A stretch of DNA of 64,000 bases from Bradyrhizobium sp. PSBB068 (GCA_016839165.1 CP069300.1:3658001-3722000); one strand, 5' to 3'. Counted from the stretch's first letter, positions 16,882 through 27,093 are shown. A program made the numbers and translations. The notes: generated by a model from the sequence alone, not told the origin.

Positions 16882-18402
16882 TCAGTGGCGGCGATGAGCG
16901 TTGAGCCGGTTTTCGACGAACAGCGAGTAGCGCGACATTCCAAAGCAGAACACGAAATAGATCATCCCGGCAAAGGCGAAGCCGGTAAAGGCCGTGGTCG
17001 GCGTTGACCAGTTCGGGTCCGAGAACGACGCCCGCAGCGAACCCAACAGGTCGAACAGCGCCACGATCGACACCAGCGAGGTATCCTTGAACAGCGAGAT
17101 GAAGCTGTTGACGATGCCGGGAATGACGTAGCGCAGCGCCTGCGGCAGCACGATCAGCGACGTTGTCTTCCACCAGGACAGGCCGAGCGCCGATGCGGCC
17201 TCCGCCTGCCCGCGCGCCACCGCAGCAAGCCCACCCCTGATCACCTCGGCCATATAGGCGCCGGTGAAGATCGCCACGCCGATCAGGGCCCGCAGCAGGC
17301 CATCGACCGCGAAATTGCCCGGCACGAACAGCGGCAGCATGTAGGTCGCGAAGAACAGCACCGTGATCAGCGGCACGCCGCGCCAGAATTCGATGAAGGC
17401 GATCGAGAAGATCCGGATCAGCGGGATGGTCGAGCGGCGGCCGAGCGCGAGCGCAATCCCGATCGGCATCGAGGCGACGATGCCGGTGATCGCGATCACC
17501 AGCGTCACCAGCAGGCCGCCCCACAGCCGCGTGTCGACGATCGGAAAGCCGCCGCGATCGAGCCCCATCAGCTTGATGCCGACGGCGATCCCGGCAAACG
17601 TCAGGAGGCTGCCGATCAGCGCCCTGCGGCCTGTGCGCAGGCCGCCACCGAGCACAAACAGCGCGGCGGATACGATCACGGCGGTAAGGAGGAAATCACC
17701 CCAGACCGGCACCGACGACAGCTGCATTTGATCGCGCAGCCAGGTCAGCGGAAAGATCAGCCAGTGGATTAGTACCCCGACCAGGACGAGCAGCTTGCCC
17801 AGGACCCATGGCAGCGGGGCGATCGCCGAACCCTTGCTGAGATTGACCAGCAGATCACCGGCGCCGCCAATGCTCTGCTCGAACAGCTGGAACAGGCCTG
17901 CCGTCCAGCTCACGCCGAAGCCCGCGATGCCGCCGCCATGCAGCAGGAAAAACGCGACCGCCGGAAACGCGAAGAAGAACAGTCCGGAGTTCAGCCCCTT
18001 CGCCGGCAAGCGCGGCATCAGCAGCGGCAGCAACAGCGCGGCACCGAGCCCATAAGTCAGGTTGACGCGCCAGCGCTGGGCTTCCGGATAGAAGCCATAG
18101 ATCAACTGCGTCAGCTTGGCCTGAATATAGGGCCAGCAGGCACCGACCTGGTGCCCGGCCTGTTCGGCGAGGCACGCGGTGCGATCCTTGCCGGTCCACA
18201 CCGCGTCGACCAGCAGGAACTTGACCGCCGGGATCACGATGTACCAGGCCAGCAAGAGGCCGAGGATCGTGAGCAGGACGTTGCCCGGCGAGTTCAACAG
18301 CCGCGTGCGCAGGAAGCCGATGAAGCCGGTGGTCTTCGCCGGCGCTGCGCGCTCGGTGACCAGGTCCTGCCGGACAAAGGACGGCGCGGAGATATCCGTC
18401 AT
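16882..18402 (-). CDS. aapM: General L-amino acid ABC transporter permease AapM, enlarged
   Basis: Inner-membrane permease of 506 residues. The N-terminal part ([21 protein letters not shown]) and the C-terminal binding-protein-dependent transport domain are both typical. The latter shows [16 protein letters not shown] text and the EAA loop [29 protein letters not shown]. It is longer than the rhizobial AapM I know (around 380-400 residues). The extra material lies roughly at residues 165-290 and adds several hydrophobic helices before the transport domain. The ATG overlaps the aapQ stop by 4 bp. Identity is sure; the extra segment is unexplained. Confidence 0.93.
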   Translation of the reverse strand: MTDISAPSFVRQDLVTERAAPAKTTGFIGFLRTRLLNSPGNVLLTILGLLLAWYIVIPAVKFLLVDAVWTGKDRTACLAEQAGHQVGACWPYIQAKLTQLIYGFYPEAQRWRVNLTYGLGAALLLPLLMPRLPAKGLNSGLFFFAFPAVAFFLLHGGGIAGFGVSWTAGLFQLFEQSIGGAGDLLVNLSKGSAIAPLPWVLGKLLVLVGVLIHWLIFPLTWLRDQMQLSSVPVWGDFLLTAVIVSAALFVLGGGLRTGRRALIGSLLTFAGIAVGIKLMGLDRGGFPIVDTRLWGGLLVTLVIAITGIVASMPIGIALALGRRSTIPLIRIFSIAFIEFWRGVPLITVLFFATYMLPLFVPGNFAVDGLLRALIGVAIFTGAYMAEVIRGGLAAVARGQAEAASALGLSWWKTTSLIVLPQALRYVIPGIVNSFISLFKDTSLVSIVALFDLLGSLRASFSDPNWSTPTTAFTGFAFAGMIYFVFCFGMSRYSLFVENRLNAHRRH

Positions 18403-19604
18403 GCCGCCATGCTCCGGTTGATGCGCCAGCCATAGACGCTCATCAGCGCGCTCGTCGTCAGCGAGAGCAGCAAATAGACACCCATCGTCATGGCGATGAT
18501 CTCGATCGCCTGCCCGGTCTGGCTCACCGCGGTGCCGGCGAAGACCGAGACCAGATCCGGATAGCCGATCGCCACCGCCAGCGACGAATTCTTGGTGAGA
18601 TTGAGGTACTGGCTGGTCAGCGGCGGCACGATGACCCGCATCGCCTGCGGCACCACGATCAGCCGCAGCGTCGCGGCGCGGCTGAGGCCGAGCGACGAGC
18701 CCGCCTCCATCTGTCCCCTGTGCACCGACAGGACGCCAGCGCGGACGATTTCGGCGATGAAAGCCCCCGTGTAGGTCGACAGCGCGACCGTCAGCGCGAC
18801 GAATTCGGGAATGATCCGCGCGCCGCCGGCGAAGTTGAAGCCTTTCAGCTGCGGCAATTCGAACTTCAACGGCCAGCCGAAGATCAGTATCGAGACCAGC
18901 GGCAGGCCGACGAGACAACCCAGCAAGTAGGGCCAGATCCGGATCATCTGCCCGCGCTGAAACAGGGCGCGCCGCGCGTAGCGTCGCAATCCCAGCGCCA
19001 AAACGATGCCTACCGCGAGCGCGACCAGGAACGGATAGAGCCCCGGCTCGGTGATCGGCTGCGGCACGACCAGGCCGCGATTGTTGAGGAAGAACGTGCT
19101 GAAGACCGAGATGCTCTGCCGCGGCGCCGGCAGCGCCGCGAGCACGGCGAGATACCAGAACAGAATCTGGAACAGCAGCGGCAGGTTCCTGACGATCTCG
19201 ACATAGATGCCGCCGATCCGCGACAACAGCAGGTTGGGCGACAACCGGCACAGCGCCACGACGAAGCCGATCACGGTGGCAAAGACAATTCCGATCACCG
19301 AGACCAGGATCGTGTTCAAAAGACCGACGAAGAACACCCGCCAGTAAGTGTCGGAATTGTTGTAGGCGATCAGGCTCTGGTTGACGTCAAAGCCCGCATT
19401 GTAATTGAGGAAGCCGAAGCCCGACGCGATGTGCTGGGTCTCCAGGTTCGTGCGTGCATTCGCCACGATCTCGTAGGCGATCCAGGCCAGGATCGCGGCG
19501 AAGGCAATCTGGGCGGCCAACCCGTTCCAGCCGGCCTTGCCGCCAAGCGCACGCTTCAGCCTGAGGGCAAATTGCAGCGGTGGTTTGCGGGGCGCGATGC
19601 TCAT
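18399..19604 (-). CDS. aapQ: General L-amino acid ABC transporter permease AapQ
   Basis: Inner-membrane permease of 401 residues, partner of AapM. Residues 40-110 include the diagnostic NLETQHIASGFGFLN. The EAA loop is EIVRAGVLSVHRGQMEAGSSLGLSRAATLRLIVVPQA near residue 290. The start is set at ATG 19604 (MSIAPRKPPLQFAL) because the frame upstream overlaps the end of aapJ and reads as unrelated low-quality sequence. It lies 25 bp after aapJ. Imports a broad range of L-amino acids; in rhizobia Aap also affects efflux and symbiosis, which is family knowledge. Confidence 0.94.
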   Translation of the reverse strand: MSIAPRKPPLQFALRLKRALGGKAGWNGLAAQIAFAAILAWIAYEIVANARTNLETQHIASGFGFLNYNAGFDVNQSLIAYNNSDTYWRVFFVGLLNTILVSVIGIVFATVIGFVVALCRLSPNLLLSRIGGIYVEIVRNLPLLFQILFWYLAVLAALPAPRQSISVFSTFFLNNRGLVVPQPITEPGLYPFLVALAVGIVLALGLRRYARRALFQRGQMIRIWPYLLGCLVGLPLVSILIFGWPLKFELPQLKGFNFAGGARIIPEFVALTVALSTYTGAFIAEIVRAGVLSVHRGQMEAGSSLGLSRAATLRLIVVPQAMRVIVPPLTSQYLNLTKNSSLAVAIGYPDLVSVFAGTAVSQTGQAIEIIAMTMGVYLLLSLTTSALMSVYGWRINRSMAA

Positions 19605-19629
19605 CGCGGCAGCCGTCGGCCGGGATCGA

Positions 19630-20646
19630 TCAGCGGATCGGCGGCGCGTACTGGATACCGCCCTTGTTCCAGAGATTGTTGACGCCGCGGGCGATGCCGA
19701 GCGGCGAGCCGGTGCCGACATTGCGCTCGAAGGTCTCGCCGTAATTGCCGACCGCCTTCACGATCCGCACCACCCAGTCCTTGGTGAGGCCGAGCTGTTC
19801 GCCCAGATTGCCGTCGGTGCCGAGCACCCGTTTCATCTCCGGCTTGTCGGATTTCAGCATCGTGTCGACGTTTTTCTGGGTGATGCCGAGTTCCTCGGCA
19901 TTGATCATTGCAAACAGCGTCCATTTCACGATGTCGAACCACTGGTCGTCGCCGTGGCGCACCATCGGCCCCAGCGGCTCCTTCGAAATGATTTCCGGGA
20001 GCACGATGTGATCGGCGGGGCTGGCGAGCTTCAGCCGGCTGGCGTAGAGCCCGGAGGCGTCGTCGGTGAAGACGTCGCAGCGTCCTGACTCATAGGCCTT
20101 GACCGCTTCGTCGATGCTGCCGAACGCGATCACCTCATACTTCATGTTGTTGCCCTTGAAGAAGTCGGCGAGGTTCTGCTCGGTGGTGGTTCCGGTCTGC
20201 ACGCAGACCGATGCGCTGTTCAGCTCGAGCGCCGAATTGACCTTGAGCGACTTCTTCACCATGAAGCCCTGCCCGTCATAATAGGTCACGCCGGTGAAAT
20301 TGGCGCCGAGCGAGGTGTCACGCGACACCGTCCAGGTGGTATTGCGCGACAGCACGTCGATCTCACCCGACTGCAGCGCGGTGAAGCGATCCTTGGCCGA
20401 CAGCGGCACGAACTTGACCTTGGTCGGGTCGTCGAGCACCACGGCGGCGATCGCCCGGCACACGTCGACGTCGATCCCGGTCCAGTTCCCCTTGTCGTCG
20501 GGTGCCGAAAATCCGGGCAGCCCCTGGCTGACGCCGCAGGACAATTGGCCTCGATCCTTGACCGTCTTGAGGGTTTGTGCCGAAGCCGCTTGGACCGACA
20601 GGGCGGCGGCAGCGGTAAGTATGACAGCCAGGGATACGCGTTTCAT
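19630..20646 (-). CDS. aapJ: General L-amino acid ABC transporter substrate-binding protein
   Basis: Periplasmic amino-acid-binding protein of 338 residues. A cleavable signal (MKRVSLAVILTAAAALSVQA, likely cut after ASA) is followed by QTLKTVKDRGQLSCGVSQGLPGFSAPDDKG. That opening and the WTGIDVDVCRAIAAVVL and CVQTGTTTEQNLADFF motifs are typical of AapJ. It is the first gene of the aapJQMP operon. Its promoter must lie in the 327-bp divergent region shared with metC. Confidence 0.95.
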   Translation of the reverse strand: MKRVSLAVILTAAAALSVQAASAQTLKTVKDRGQLSCGVSQGLPGFSAPDDKGNWTGIDVDVCRAIAAVVLDDPTKVKFVPLSAKDRFTALQSGEIDVLSRNTTWTVSRDTSLGANFTGVTYYDGQGFMVKKSLKVNSALELNSASVCVQTGTTTEQNLADFFKGNNMKYEVIAFGSIDEAVKAYESGRCDVFTDDASGLYASRLKLASPADHIVLPEIISKEPLGPMVRHGDDQWFDIVKWTLFAMINAEELGITQKNVDTMLKSDKPEMKRVLGTDGNLGEQLGLTKDWVVRIVKAVGNYGETFERNVGTGSPLGIARGVNNLWNKGGIQYAPPIR

Positions 20647-20973
20647 GGGCGGGGCCTTTCAGGGTCGTCCGTTGGACGTTTGCTTTGTGATCGCTCGCGT
20701 TCACGGGCCATCCCAATGATCCCCTGCAGCAAATCATGCTGATCAAACCGGCAGTTTGGCGTGCAAACCGGTCAGGCAACGGATCCTCGGTCGCGGCAGG
20801 CCCCTCAACGTGCGGCGACGGGTAGTTGCGCCGCATCACATAGCGACTGACGAGCCGGGTCAAGGGGTTGACGCGTGTCTTCTACCTCTTGTTAGTAGCA
20901 ACTCCCGGCGTAGTCCCGTCCTCCCGACGCGGTACGGCTGCGGCAAAAGTCAAAAGTCCAACGGCAGCGAACC
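20647..20973. other. Intergenic, divergent promoter region of aapJ and metC
   Basis: No gene seen. Contains two direct copies of CAAACCGG about 20 bp apart (near 20752 and 20775) that could be regulator half-sites; the assignment is speculative. No SAM-type riboswitch could be recognised before metC. Confidence 0.4.
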
Positions 20974-22173
20974 ATGACCTCCTCCGACGGCTCCACGCCC
21001 TCCCGCCCGCAACAAGACGCCGCGACCCGCCTGGTCACGGCCGGCCGCGACACCAAGGCCCAGAAAGGCTTCGTCAATCCGCCGGTGTTTCACGGCTCGA
21101 CCGTGCTCTATCCGACCGCCGAGGCCCTGCACGCCCATCGCGCCGAATTTACCTATGGCCGCCACGGCAGCCCGACCACGCGGGCGCTGCAGGACGTGCT
21201 GATGGCGCTGGAAGGCCCGCAATGCGCCGGCGTCGGCATCGCCCCGTCGGGACTGGCGGCGATCAGCACCACGCTGCTCGCCGCGCTGAAGGCCGGCGAC
21301 CACCTGCTGGTGTGCGACAATGCCTATCGGCCGACCCGCAATTTCTGCGACAACATGCTGAAGCGCTACGGCATCGAGACCAGCTATTTCGATCCGCTGA
21401 TCGGTGCCGGCATCGAGACGCTGTTCAAGCCGAATACCCGCGCGGTGCTGGTCGAGGCGCCCGGTTCGCAGTCCTTCGAGATGCCCGACATCCGCGCGAT
21501 AGCGGCCGTGGCGCATGCCCGCGGCGCGCTCATGATCGACGACAACACCTGGGCGACGGCGCTCTATCACCGTTCGCTCGACCAGGGCGTCGACATCAGC
21601 ATGCAGGCCGGCACAAAGTATATCGGCGGCCATTCCGACATCATGTTCGGCACCATCGCGGCCAATGCAAAGGCCTGGCCGCTGGTTCAGGATGCGATCC
21701 GCCTGCTCGGCGTCTGCGCCGGCCCCGACGACGTCTATCTCGCGCTGCGCGGGGTCCGCACGCTGTCGGTGCGGCTCGCCCAGCACCACCGCTCCGGGCT
21801 CGAAATGGCGCGCTGGCTTGGCGCACGCCCCGAAGTCGATCGGGTGCTGCACCCGGCCCTGGAGACCGATCCGGGGCACGCGATCTGGAAGCGCGACTTC
21901 ACCGGCGCCTCCGGCCTGTTCAGCATCGTGCTGAAGCCAGTGCCGCAGGCCGCGGTCGATGCGATGCTCGACGCGCTGCAACTGTTCGGCATGGGCTTTT
22001 CCTGGGGCGGCTTCGAGAGCCTCGCCATCCCGTTCGACTGCAGCGACTATCGCACCGCGACCAAATGGTCGCCGGGCGGCCCGACGCTGCGGCTGCATAT
22101 CGGGCTCGAAAATCTCGACGACCTCAAGGCCGATCTCGATCGTGGATTCGCCGCGTTGAAGGCCGCGCTCTGA
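20974..22173 (+). CDS. metC: Cystathionine beta-lyase (trans-sulfuration PLP enzyme)
   Basis: Cys/Met-metabolism PLP enzyme of 399 residues, expected to cleave cystathionine to homocysteine, pyruvate and ammonia. The N-terminal TRLVTAGRDTKAQKGFVNPPVFHGSTVLYPT is typical of MetC. The PLP lysine lies in MQAGTKYIGGHSDIMFG near residue 210. The substrate-contact region FGMGFSWGGFESLAIPFD near residue 330 is also typical. Other trans-sulfuration lyases share the fold, but the FSWGGFESL text favours MetC. It faces aapJ divergently and has cysK nearby, so the region is themed on sulfur amino acids. Confidence 0.9.
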   Translation: MTSSDGSTPSRPQQDAATRLVTAGRDTKAQKGFVNPPVFHGSTVLYPTAEALHAHRAEFTYGRHGSPTTRALQDVLMALEGPQCAGVGIAPSGLAAISTTLLAALKAGDHLLVCDNAYRPTRNFCDNMLKRYGIETSYFDPLIGAGIETLFKPNTRAVLVEAPGSQSFEMPDIRAIAAVAHARGALMIDDNTWATALYHRSLDQGVDISMQAGTKYIGGHSDIMFGTIAANAKAWPLVQDAIRLLGVCAGPDDVYLALRGVRTLSVRLAQHHRSGLEMARWLGARPEVDRVLHPALETDPGHAIWKRDFTGASGLFSIVLKPVPQAAVDAMLDALQLFGMGFSWGGFESLAIPFDCSDYRTATKWSPGGPTLRLHIGLENLDDLKADLDRGFAALKAAL

Positions 22174-22639
22174 TCCAGGGCGATCGACGCACGACGGCGG
22201 AGGAACTCCCCGCCGCAGGTGCGCGCCGCCAAAATATCGAAAACAACCCCATGCAAAGGCGTTGACGCCGCCGGCGTTCGACGAGACGGCTTGACACGTC
22301 GGGCAAATCAGGGGCACACTTCTAATATTCCGAAATTGCGCAGCGATGCCTTGCCCCGCTGCGTGTCGGCGCGCGTCAGCCGACATTAACCACGACCGGC
22401 CGGCCTGACGCGGCGTTGCCACCGACGTCGCTGGCGGTAAGCATGCACGATCTCCGGGATTCTGCGGAGATGCGACGAGCGCCGATAACCCGGCGTTCAC
22501 CATCCCCACCAATCCCTTAATTGTCCGGACCTTCCATCAAGTTCCCTTATACTTTTGCGGCCGTAGTGATGCTCCCGGGAAGGGCTGTCAGTGCCGCAAG
22601 GACGTGACTGCCCTGCGGTAAGGGCATTCAGACAATCGC
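22174..22639. other. Intergenic before cpaB, hairpin but no gene
   Basis: About 466 bp without a convincing gene. A 7-bp-stem hairpin (22450-22456 with 22465-22471, loop of 8) stands about 170 bp before cpaB. AT-richer sequence with TTATAC near 22550 may belong to the cpaB promoter. No Flp pilin or cpaA gene, which often precede cpaB, is present here. Confidence 0.45.
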
Positions 22640-23443
22640 ATGAAGACGGCACGCATCGTGGTCCTCGGCATCGCCGGCGTCGCAGGCCTCGCGGCCATGT
22701 ATCTCGCGAGCGTCGGCGACAATAAACCTGCGCCGGTCGCGGCGCCCGTGGCGCAATTGCCGACCGTCGAGGTGCTGGTGGCGAAGTCCGACATCGGACT
22801 TGGTCAAGCGGTCAAGGCTGAGGACGTGCAATGGCAGCGTTGGCCGGCCGAGACCGCCAGCAGCGCGTTCATCCGCCACGACACCAACGCCGACGCCATG
22901 AACGACGTGATCGGCTCGATCGCGCGCGCTCCCTTCATCATCGGCGAACCGATCCGCGAGCAAAAGCTGGTCAAGGCCAATGGCAGCGGCTTCATGGCCG
23001 CGATCCTGCCGTCCGGCATGCGCGCGATCTCCACTGAAATCTCGCCGGAGACCGGCGCCGGCGGCTTCATCCTGCCGAACGACCGCGTCGACGTGATCCT
23101 GTCGCGACGCGACAAGAATCTCGATCAGCAAATGGGTGGCCGCGACATCGTCACCACCGAAATCCTGTTGTCCAACGTCCGCGTGCTGGCGATCGACCAG
23201 GCGCCGAAAGAGAAGGACGGCAACAACTCCCTCGTCGGCAAGACCGTGACCCTCGAGCTCAAGCCGGAACAGGCCGAGACGCTCGCGCGCGCGCGGCAGA
23301 GCGGCACGCTGGCGCTGGCGCTGCGCAGCATCGCCGACGTCAACGAGAAGACCGACGAGACCAGAGACAATGCCCCGAAGCGGGGCGAGAGCATCAGGGT
23401 CGTGCGCTTCGGCATCCCGAGCTCTCAGACGACACAGAAGTGA
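22640..23443 (+). CDS. cpaB: Flp pilus assembly protein CpaB (RcpC family)
   Basis: Periplasmic Tad pilus assembly protein of 267 residues. It has a single N-terminal membrane anchor (about residues 5-25). An SAF domain (VEVLVAKSDIGLGQAVKAEDVQWQRWP) follows, then the RcpC domain with GFILPNDRVDVILSRRD near residue 140. The conserved SPETGAGGFILP is intact. It begins the cpaBCDE run and is 13 bp upstream of cpaC. Structural role in pilus assembly is known for the family; details are unknown. Confidence 0.94.
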   Translation: MKTARIVVLGIAGVAGLAAMYLASVGDNKPAPVAAPVAQLPTVEVLVAKSDIGLGQAVKAEDVQWQRWPAETASSAFIRHDTNADAMNDVIGSIARAPFIIGEPIREQKLVKANGSGFMAAILPSGMRAISTEISPETGAGGFILPNDRVDVILSRRDKNLDQQMGGRDIVTTEILLSNVRVLAIDQAPKEKDGNNSLVGKTVTLELKPEQAETLARARQSGTLALALRSIADVNEKTDETRDNAPKRGESIRVVRFGIPSSQTTQK

Positions 23444-23456
23444 TGGGGGCTTCGAT

Positions 23457-24923
23457 ATGACAACGGGTGCAACACAACTGACGAAGCGGACCACGCTGGT
23501 CCGTTCGCTGTCGATCTCGGCGGTCACCGCCCTGATGCTGATCCCCGCCCTCGCCAGCGCGACCGATCCGGACAAGAACGCGGACGTCGCGGTGACGAGC
23601 AGCATTGCCGCCAAGACGCGCTCCGTCTCGCTCGGCGTCGGCAAGTCGGTCGTGGTCGACCTGCCGCGCGAAGCCAAGGACGTCCTGGTCGCCGATCCCA
23701 AGATCGCCAACGCCGTGATCCGCTCGGCGCAGCGTGCCTACATCATCGGCGCCGCGGTCGGCCAGACCAACGTGGTGTTCTTCGACGCCGACGGCAACCA
23801 GGTCGCCTCCTACGACATCGCGATCAAGCGCGATCTCAACGGCATGCGCGCCGCGCTGAAGCAGATGCTGCCCGGCGTGCAGATCGAGGGCGTCGGCGAG
23901 AGCGTGGTGCTGACCGGCACGGTGGCAAGCCCGGTCGAGGCCCAGCAGGCCGGCGATATCGCCGCCAAGCTCGTCGGAAGCCCCGACAAGGTGGTCAACT
24001 CCATCGTGGTGCGCGGCCGCGACCAGGTGATGCTGAAAGTCACCGTCGCCGAGGTGCGAAGGGACGTCGTCAAGCAGCTCGGCGTCGATCTCAGCGCCAA
24101 CATGAACTACGGCACCGCCGCGGTGGTCTTCAACAACGCCAACCCCTTCACCGCCAACAACGGACCGCTCAATAGCAATTTGCTGACCGGCGCGGCGCTG
24201 AACAAGCTCGGCGTGCCGACCGTCACCGCGACGCTGCGGGCGATGGAGACCGCGGGCGTGGTCAAGACGCTGGCCGAACCGAACCTCACCGCGATCTCCG
24301 GCGAGTCCGCGACCTTCGTCTCAGGCGGCGAGTTTCCGATTCCGACCGGCGTCACCTGTCAGACGTCGTCGACCGGCACGATCGGCAATTGCGTCCAGAC
24401 CGTCAGCTTCAAGAAGTTCGGCATCTCGCTCAACTTCACCCCGGTGGTGCTGTCCGAGGGGCGCATCAGCCTGAAGGTGATGACCGAGGTTTCCGAGGTC
24501 TCGATGGACAACGCGCTGACCGGCGGCCAGGGCGGCACGACGATTCCCTCGATCAAGACCCGTCGCGCCGACACCACGCTGGAGGTGCCCTCCGGCGGCT
24601 CGATCGCGATGGCCGGATTGATCCAGGAGCAGACCAAGCAGGCCATCAACGGCATGCCCGGTGTCGACCAGATCCCGGTGCTCGGACAGCTGTTCAGGAG
24701 CCAGGACTTCGTCAACAACGAGACCGAGTTGATGGTCATCGTGACGCCCTATGTGGTGCGCGCGGTCGCGCAGAAGGAATTGTCCCGTCCCGATGACGGG
24801 TTCGCCCCGGCCTCCGACGCGCAGTCGGCGCTGCTGGCGCGCGTCAACCGCATCTACGGCGTTGCCGCCCGTGCCGAGCCGATCGGCACGACGCCGGCCA
24901 ATTTCGGCTTCATCATCGACTGA
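23457..24923 (+). CDS. cpaC: Tad pilus outer-membrane secretin CpaC (RcpA)
   Basis: Secretin of 488 residues forming the outer-membrane pore for Flp pili. A signal peptide (about residues 1-36, ending ALASA) precedes the pilus-secretin N-domain (SVSLGVGKSVVVDLPREAKDVLVADP). A BON-like region (GVQIEGVGESVVLTGTV) follows, then the C-terminal secretin core with VSGGEFPIPTG and VPSGGSIAMAGLIQEQ. The ATG at 23457 follows a GGGGG tract; the longer frame overlapping cpaB is rejected because the signal peptide begins here. Confidence 0.95.
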   Translation: MTTGATQLTKRTTLVRSLSISAVTALMLIPALASATDPDKNADVAVTSSIAAKTRSVSLGVGKSVVVDLPREAKDVLVADPKIANAVIRSAQRAYIIGAAVGQTNVVFFDADGNQVASYDIAIKRDLNGMRAALKQMLPGVQIEGVGESVVLTGTVASPVEAQQAGDIAAKLVGSPDKVVNSIVVRGRDQVMLKVTVAEVRRDVVKQLGVDLSANMNYGTAAVVFNNANPFTANNGPLNSNLLTGAALNKLGVPTVTATLRAMETAGVVKTLAEPNLTAISGESATFVSGGEFPIPTGVTCQTSSTGTIGNCVQTVSFKKFGISLNFTPVVLSEGRISLKVMTEVSEVSMDNALTGGQGGTTIPSIKTRRADTTLEVPSGGSIAMAGLIQEQTKQAINGMPGVDQIPVLGQLFRSQDFVNNETELMVIVTPYVVRAVAQKELSRPDDGFAPASDAQSALLARVNRIYGVAARAEPIGTTPANFGFIID

Positions 24924-24953
24924 GGCGCGGACCTGAAGGGGTTGGGGGATCCT

Positions 24954-25694
24954 ATGATGACACGCAACACACAAGCCGGTCGCGCAAGGACGCTGGCGCT
25001 GTTCGGCGCCCTCGTCACGTCGGCGGTCGCACTCGGCGGCTGCAACCTGACCGGCGACGTCGTCACCGGCACGGTGCCCGACGATTACCGGCAGCGGCAT
25101 CCGATCGCGATCACCGAGGGCGAGCAGTCGATCGTCGTCTTCGTGGGCCGCGCCCGCGGCAATCTCACCGAAACCCAGCGCGACGACGTCATGGGGCTCG
25201 CCCGCAGCTGGCGCCGCGAAGGCACCGGCGCGATCGCAATCGACGTGCCGGCCGACACCTCGAACGCGCGCTCGGCACAGGCGGTGTCCCGGGAAATCCG
25301 CGGCGTGCTGGCGTCGATGGGCGTGCCCGCCCACGCCATCACAAGACGCTCCTACCGCATCGAGGATCCGCGCGCGCTGCCGACCATTCGCCTCAGCTAT
25401 CCGAAGATGGCCGCGGTCGCCGGGCCCTGCGGCACATGGCCGGCCGACCTTGGTCCCTCGATCGACAATCCGGCCTACCACGAGAACAAGCAGTGGGACA
25501 ATTTCGGCTGCGCCAACCAGCACAACCTGGCTGCGATGGTCGCCAATCCGTCTGACCTCGAACAGCCGCGGACCGAGACCGCAGCCTACACGCCGCGCCG
25601 GTCGATCGCGTTCCAGAAATACAGCAAGGGTGAGTCAACCGCGACCACCTACCCTGAAGCCGATAGAGCCAAGCTGAGCGACGCCGCGAAATGA
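24954..25694 (+). CDS. cpaD: Pilus assembly lipoprotein CpaD
   Basis: Outer-membrane-associated pilus assembly lipoprotein of about 246 residues. The signal ends in the lipobox SAVALGGC, and the CpaD family core DDYRQRHPIAITEGEQSI follows. Near the end are the conserved CGTWPADLG and NFGCANQHNLAAMVANP. Two adjacent ATG codons (24954 and 24957) sit five to eight bases after a GGGGG ribosome site; a TTG at 24942 is possible but would overlap that site. It lies 30 bp after cpaC and overlaps cpaE by 4 bp. Confidence 0.93.
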   Translation: MMTRNTQAGRARTLALFGALVTSAVALGGCNLTGDVVTGTVPDDYRQRHPIAITEGEQSIVVFVGRARGNLTETQRDDVMGLARSWRREGTGAIAIDVPADTSNARSAQAVSREIRGVLASMGVPAHAITRRSYRIEDPRALPTIRLSYPKMAAVAGPCGTWPADLGPSIDNPAYHENKQWDNFGCANQHNLAAMVANPSDLEQPRTETAAYTPRRSIAFQKYSKGESTATTYPEADRAKLSDAAK

Positions 25695-26956
25695 CCGAAC
25701 AACACGACGAGCCACACGCCAACGACCACATCGCGCCGGCGCCGCGGATTTCCGTGCAGGCGTTCTGCGCCAGCGTCGCGACCGCCGCGACGGCGCGCGC
25801 CGCCGCCGAAGACCGCCGGCTCGCCAAGGCTCACCTCTCCGTCCATATGGGCGGCATTGCCGCGGCCATCGATGCCTACCACAAGGCGCCGACGCCCAAC
25901 GTCATCATGCTGGAGACCGAGCCGGACACCGATCTGCTCGCCGCCCTCGACGAGCTCGCGACGGTCTGCGATCCCGGCACCCGCGTCGTCGTGCTCGGCA
26001 CCCCCGGCGAGGCCGCGCCGTATCGCGAACTGGTCCGGCGCGGCGTCAACGATTACGTGATCGGGCCGGTCAAGGTGCTCGACGTCGTGCGCTCGATCTG
26101 CGGCCTGTTCTCGTCCTCGGAAGCGGTCTCGGTCGGCCGCCTGATCGCGGTCGCGGGCGCCAAGGGTGGCGTCGGCGCCTCGACCATCGCCCACAATGTC
26201 GCCTGGACCATCGCGCGCGACCTCGGACTGGATTCGGTCGTCGTCGATCTCGACCTCGCCTTCGGCACCGCCGGCCTCGACTACAACCAGGATCCGGTGC
26301 AGGGCATCGCCAACGCGGTCTTCTCACCAGAGCGTCCGGACAGCGCCTTCATGGAGCGCCTGCTCGCAAAGTGCGGCGATCACCTCAGCCTGCTGGCGGC
26401 ACCGGCCACGCTCGACCACGTCTACGATTTCGGCGCCGAAGCCTTCGACGCCATCTTCGATACGATGCGCATGACCACCTCCTGCATCGTGCTCGACGTT
26501 CCGCATCAGTGGACCGCCTGGACCAAGCGCGTGCTGGTCGGCGCCGACGATATCCTGATCGTCGCCGAACCCGATCTCGCCAACATGCGCAATACCAAGA
26601 ACATGATGAACCTGTTGCGGACCGCGCGTCCCAACGATCGTCCGCCGCTCTATTGCCTGAACCAGGTCGGCATGTCGAAGCGACCCGAGATCGAGGTCAA
26701 GGATTTCGCCAAGACGATCGAGAGCCAGCCGATTGCGGCGATCCCGTTCGATTGCAGGCTATTCGGGGAAGCCGCCAACAACGGCCAGATGATCGCGGAA
26801 GTCTCCGCACGTCACCGCACCACGAGGACCTTCTTGCAGATCGCGCAGCGCCTGACCGGGCGCCCGGATCTCGCCGAGGCGCGCGAATCGTTCCTGTCGC
26901 CGATCCTCAAGAAACTGCAGCCGCGCCGCAACGACGGACGCCGCGCCGCCGGCTAG
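25691..26956 (+). CDS. cpaE: Pilus assembly ATPase-like protein CpaE
   Basis: A 421-residue MinD/ParA-type protein that localises Tad pilus machinery at the pole in Caulobacter. An N-terminal receiver-like region (about 60-140, VIMLETEPDTDLLAALDELA) is followed by the deviant Walker A GAKGGVGASTIAHNVAW near residue 157. The Walker A' aspartates VVVDLDLAFGTAGLDYN come next. ATG overlaps cpaD stop (ATGA). The gene is followed not by cpaF, tadB and tadC, the common order, but by a convergent TPR lipoprotein gene. Confidence 0.94.
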   Translation: MTEQHDEPHANDHIAPAPRISVQAFCASVATAATARAAAEDRRLAKAHLSVHMGGIAAAIDAYHKAPTPNVIMLETEPDTDLLAALDELATVCDPGTRVVVLGTPGEAAPYRELVRRGVNDYVIGPVKVLDVVRSICGLFSSSEAVSVGRLIAVAGAKGGVGASTIAHNVAWTIARDLGLDSVVVDLDLAFGTAGLDYNQDPVQGIANAVFSPERPDSAFMERLLAKCGDHLSLLAAPATLDHVYDFGAEAFDAIFDTMRMTTSCIVLDVPHQWTAWTKRVLVGADDILIVAEPDLANMRNTKNMMNLLRTARPNDRPPLYCLNQVGMSKRPEIEVKDFAKTIESQPIAAIPFDCRLFGEAANNGQMIAEVSARHRTTRTFLQIAQRLTGRPDLAEARESFLSPILKKLQPRRNDGRRAAG

Positions 26957-27093
26957 CAGCCCCGATTCGAGGCATCGCTAGAACCAACGCCTGATAAGAT
27001 TGTATCCAGCGGGGACGGCGCCGAAAGGTCACCTCTCCCCGGAGTGGTGAACCAAGACCGCGCCAAGCCGATCCAACCAAGACTCATCCCGCT

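Noticed and set aside
20647-20973. SAM-type riboswitch before metC
   Set aside because: No conserved core or hairpin set could be recognised by eye. A covariance search would be needed to exclude it fully.
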